64,000 nt of DNA from assembly GCF_002915575.1 (NCBI RefSeq), contig NZ_PQGD01000020.1:1-64000 (forward strand), given 5' to 3'. A program made the translations under genes and the position numbers. A model generated the notes under the pieces. It did no database searches and was not told the DNA's origin. It worked only from the letters and a program-made list of their open reading frames with translations. Shown one piece after another: positions 61,920 to 64,000 of the stretch; position 1 is the first letter of the stretch, and each line of letters begins with the position of its first letter. This DNA comes from Superficieibacter electus. GTDB taxonomy: Bacteria > Pseudomonadota > Gammaproteobacteria > Enterobacterales > Enterobacteriaceae.

Positions 61920-62498
61920 ATGTCGTTCAAGATTGACGTAATAAAAGATAAGATCCTCTCCGAAAACTACTTTGTTCTGCGCAACATTACCTACGATTTA
62001 ACGCGTAAAAATGGCGAGGTTATCCGCCATAAGCGCGAAGTGTACGATCGGGGTAACGGTGCGACGATCCTGCTTTACAACCGCGACAAACATACCGTGG
62101 TGCTGATTCGCCAGTTTCGCGTCGCGACATGGGTAAACGGCAATGCTGACGGGCGACTGATTGAAACCTGCGCAGGACTGCTGGACGACGACGAGCCGGA
62201 AGCCTGCATTCGCAAAGAAGCGATTGAAGAAACCGGCTACCGGGTTGGCGAGGTGCGTAAAGTGTTCGAACTTTACATGTCTCCCGGCGGCGTGACCGAA
62301 ATCGTCCACTTTTTCATTGCTGAATATGATGATTCGCTGCGTGCGAATGCGGGCGGTGGTGTGGAAGATGAAGACATTGAGGTACTGGAAATTCCCTTTA
62401 GCTGTGCGCTGGAGATGATCGCGAACGGTGAAATCCGTGATGGTAAGACGGTGATCCTGCTGCAATATCTTCAGGCTTGCGGGCTGATGCAACAATGA
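61920..62498 (+). CDS. nudK: GDP-mannose pyrophosphatase NudK
   Basis: 192 aa (E. coli 191) with Nudix box [27 protein letters not shown]. It hydrolyses GDP-mannose to mannose-1-phosphate and GMP and may balance sugar-nucleotide pools for polysaccharide synthesis. It starts at ATG 61920 after CGGAGCCTGT and lies 57 bases after aegA. Confidence 0.96.
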   Translation: MSFKIDVIKDKILSENYFVLRNITYDLTRKNGEVIRHKREVYDRGNGATILLYNRDKHTVVLIRQFRVATWVNGNADGRLIETCAGLLDDDEPEACIRKEAIEETGYRVGEVRKVFELYMSPGGVTEIVHFFIAEYDDSLRANAGGGVEDEDIEVLEIPFSCALEMIANGEIRDGKTVILLQYLQACGLMQQ

Positions 62499-62617
62499 TT
62501 TCAGGCCTGACACTTTTTAATTAGCGCAATCCGATAATTCTGATTGAGCGGCACATTTTTGCCAGTACAGTTACGCCCTGTGTGAAATGACTCTATTCTG
62601 CCGGGGCTGTGCCGTTC

Positions 62618-63661
62618 ATGTATTTTCGCGTTTTGCTGTTTTGGTTTATCGGAGGGTGTTGGGCCTCTGCAGCGTGGGCTGCGCCCGCGCAACAGGCATT
62701 TACTGACTGGCAGGTTACCTGTAATAACCAAAATTTTTGTGTCGCGCGTAATACCGGCCAGCATTTTGGTTTCGTGATGACACTAAGCCGCAGCGCGGGG
62801 GCGCATAACGATGCCGGCCTGCGTATTGAACTTGGTGGACTCACCCCTCCCTCTGCAAAACCTGCTGCCATTGCTCCGCGCCTCCTCTTTGATGGACAAC
62901 CACTGAAAGTCACGCCGCCACGCTGGCGCATCGATCCGCTTCGCGTTATTACTGGCGACGGCGCGACGGTCGCCGCCTTTTTAGCCCAGATTCAGGACGG
63001 GCAGGAAATTACCCTGGCTGGCGGGCAACAAAAAATTTCCCTCAGGGGGCTGAAAGCCGCCCTGCTGTTTATTGACGATCGGCAAAAACGTGTTGGCAGC
63101 CAGACGGCGTGGATCAGTAAGGGCAACAAGCCTCCTCTGCGAGTTCCTCCCGCGCCAGCCCTTAAAGAAGTGGTGGCAGTGAATCCAACCCCAACGCCGT
63201 TAACTCATGAGGAGCGCAGCGCGCTACTGGACTACGGTAACTGGAAAATGAGTAATATTCAGTGCTCATTAGATCCCAGCCGTCGTGAAGTCCGTATCTG
63301 GGCGCTGACTGACAATAAAGCGCTGATGGCGATAAGCTGTGAAGCGGGTGCCTACAATACGGTTGACCTGGCATGGCTGGTGTCACGACGTAAGCCTTTT
63401 ACCTCCTGGCAGGTACGTTTACGCTTGCCGTTTACTCCGGGAAGCGGTGAAACGGATATGGAACTGATGAACGCTGGCTTCGATGAGAAAAACCGTGAGT
63501 TGACAACGCTGGCAAAGGGAAGAGGAATGGCGGATTGCGGTATCCAGACGCGCTGGCGTTTTGACGGCCAGCGCTTCAGTCTGGTGCGATATGCCGAAGA
63601 GCCAAGTTGCGATAACTGGCAGGGGCCAGATGCCTGGCCCACCTTATGGATCACCCGTTAA
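62618..63661 (+). CDS. ypfG: YpfG, DUF1176 periplasmic protein
   Basis: 347 aa from ATG 62618 (a GTG three codons upstream is also possible). A signal peptide ([21 protein letters not shown]) is followed by the DUF1176 pattern [37 protein letters not shown]. The mature protein has several cysteines and is expected in the periplasm. The function is unknown. Its final 11 bases overlap the end of the convergent tktB. Confidence 0.92.
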   Translation: MYFRVLLFWFIGGCWASAAWAAPAQQAFTDWQVTCNNQNFCVARNTGQHFGFVMTLSRSAGAHNDAGLRIELGGLTPPSAKPAAIAPRLLFDGQPLKVTPPRWRIDPLRVITGDGATVAAFLAQIQDGQEITLAGGQQKISLRGLKAALLFIDDRQKRVGSQTAWISKGNKPPLRVPPAPALKEVVAVNPTPTPLTHEERSALLDYGNWKMSNIQCSLDPSRREVRIWALTDNKALMAISCEAGAYNTVDLAWLVSRRKPFTSWQVRLRLPFTPGSGETDMELMNAGFDEKNRELTTLAKGRGMADCGIQTRWRFDGQRFSLVRYAEEPSCDNWQGPDAWPTLWITR

Positions 63662-64000
63662 GCACTTTCTTCGCTTTTTCGACGATATTTTCTACGGTGA
63701 AGCCGAAGTACGGGAACAGTTTTTCCGCCGGGGCAGATTCACCGTAGCCGGTCATTCCGACAATCGCGCCTTTCAGGCCAACGTACTTATACCAGTAGTC
63801 GGCGATCCCGGCTTCCACCGCCACGCGTTTCGCAACGTCTGACGGTAATACCGATTCCCGGTACTCTTCATCCTGGCTGTCAAAAGTATCGGTCGAGGGC
63901 AGGGAAACCACCCGCACCGCCACGCCTTCCGCGCGCAGTTTTTCTGCCGCCAGAACGGTAATTTCCAGCTCTGAACCGGTGGCAATCAGGATCAGATCCG
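63651..64000 (-). CDS. tktB: Transketolase TktB, C-terminal part (5' end outside window)
   Basis: About 116 C-terminal residues are seen. [71 protein letters not shown] is the third transketolase domain and is closer to E. coli TktB ([28 protein letters not shown]) than to TktA. Its place beside ypfG also indicates tktB, the minor, stationary-phase transketolase of the pentose phosphate pathway. Confidence 0.93.
   Translation of the reverse strand, partial: DLILIATGSELEITVLAAEKLRAEGVAVRVVSLPSTDTFDSQDEEYRESVLPSDVAKRVAVEAGIADYWYKYVGLKGAIVGMTGYGESAPAEKLFPYFGFTVENIVEKAKKVLNG

Overview
The window is an enterobacterial chromosome segment. From base 28,000 rightward the proteins and gene order are those of Enterobacteriaceae (yfgG-yfgF-ppx-ppk-purN-purM ... 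upp-uraA-hda ... dapA-bamC-purC ... dapE-acrD ... aegA-nudK-ypfG-tktB), inverted relative to E. coli K-12. A ROK kinase plus GH1 pair lies between purM and upp and strongly resembles Klebsiella beta-glucoside kinase. No narQ lies beside acrD. A Klebsiella/Enterobacter/Citrobacter-like genus fits better than E. coli itself; the species cannot be fixed from this window.

Bases 1-27,895 are the right-hand part of a prophage of the epsilon15/phiV10 podovirus type. The late genes run left to right: small late-region genes, terS-terL, a 1.2 kb non-coding block, portal, scaffold, major capsid, cement and staple proteins, tail nozzle, three internal/ejection proteins plus an SLT-domain protein, tailspike, two holins, endolysin and Rz/Rz1. 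An inward-facing block (20.1-23.3 kb) splits the late genes and carries a secreted protein, a membrane-anchored zinc-ribbon protein, a hicB-hicA pair, and an immI-like module (C4 antisense RNA, icd-like ORF, antirepressor) with a stand-alone copy of the antirepressor C-terminal domain. The prophage ends at a copy of the last codons of guaA (27,881-27,895), so it is integrated at the 3' end of guaA. Integrase and repressor lie left of the window.

The prophage has its own regulatory vocabulary: six perfect TTACC-N5-GGTAA palindromes, all intergenic and each beside a transcription unit; three look-alike promoters before the portal, tailspike and lysis operons; and three GTGACAKGTCAC palindromes. 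The non-coding block between terL and the portal operon holds two diverged copies of a folded element whose helices show compensatory changes.

The host part covers polyphosphate metabolism (ppk-ppx), c-di-GMP turnover (yfgF), purine synthesis (purMN and purC, each with a PurR box), uracil salvage (upp-uraA), beta-glucoside phosphorylation and cleavage (bglK plus GH1, preceded by AscG-like operators), replication control (hda), outer-membrane assembly (bepA, bamC), lysine/peptidoglycan synthesis (dapA, dapE), tRNA acetylation (tmcA), drug efflux (acrD), a redox protein linked to urate breakdown (aegA), and the 3' part of tktB. Between hda and arsC sits a decayed rpn-type nuclease gene whose C-terminal, antitoxin-like reading frame and ribosome-binding site remain intact.
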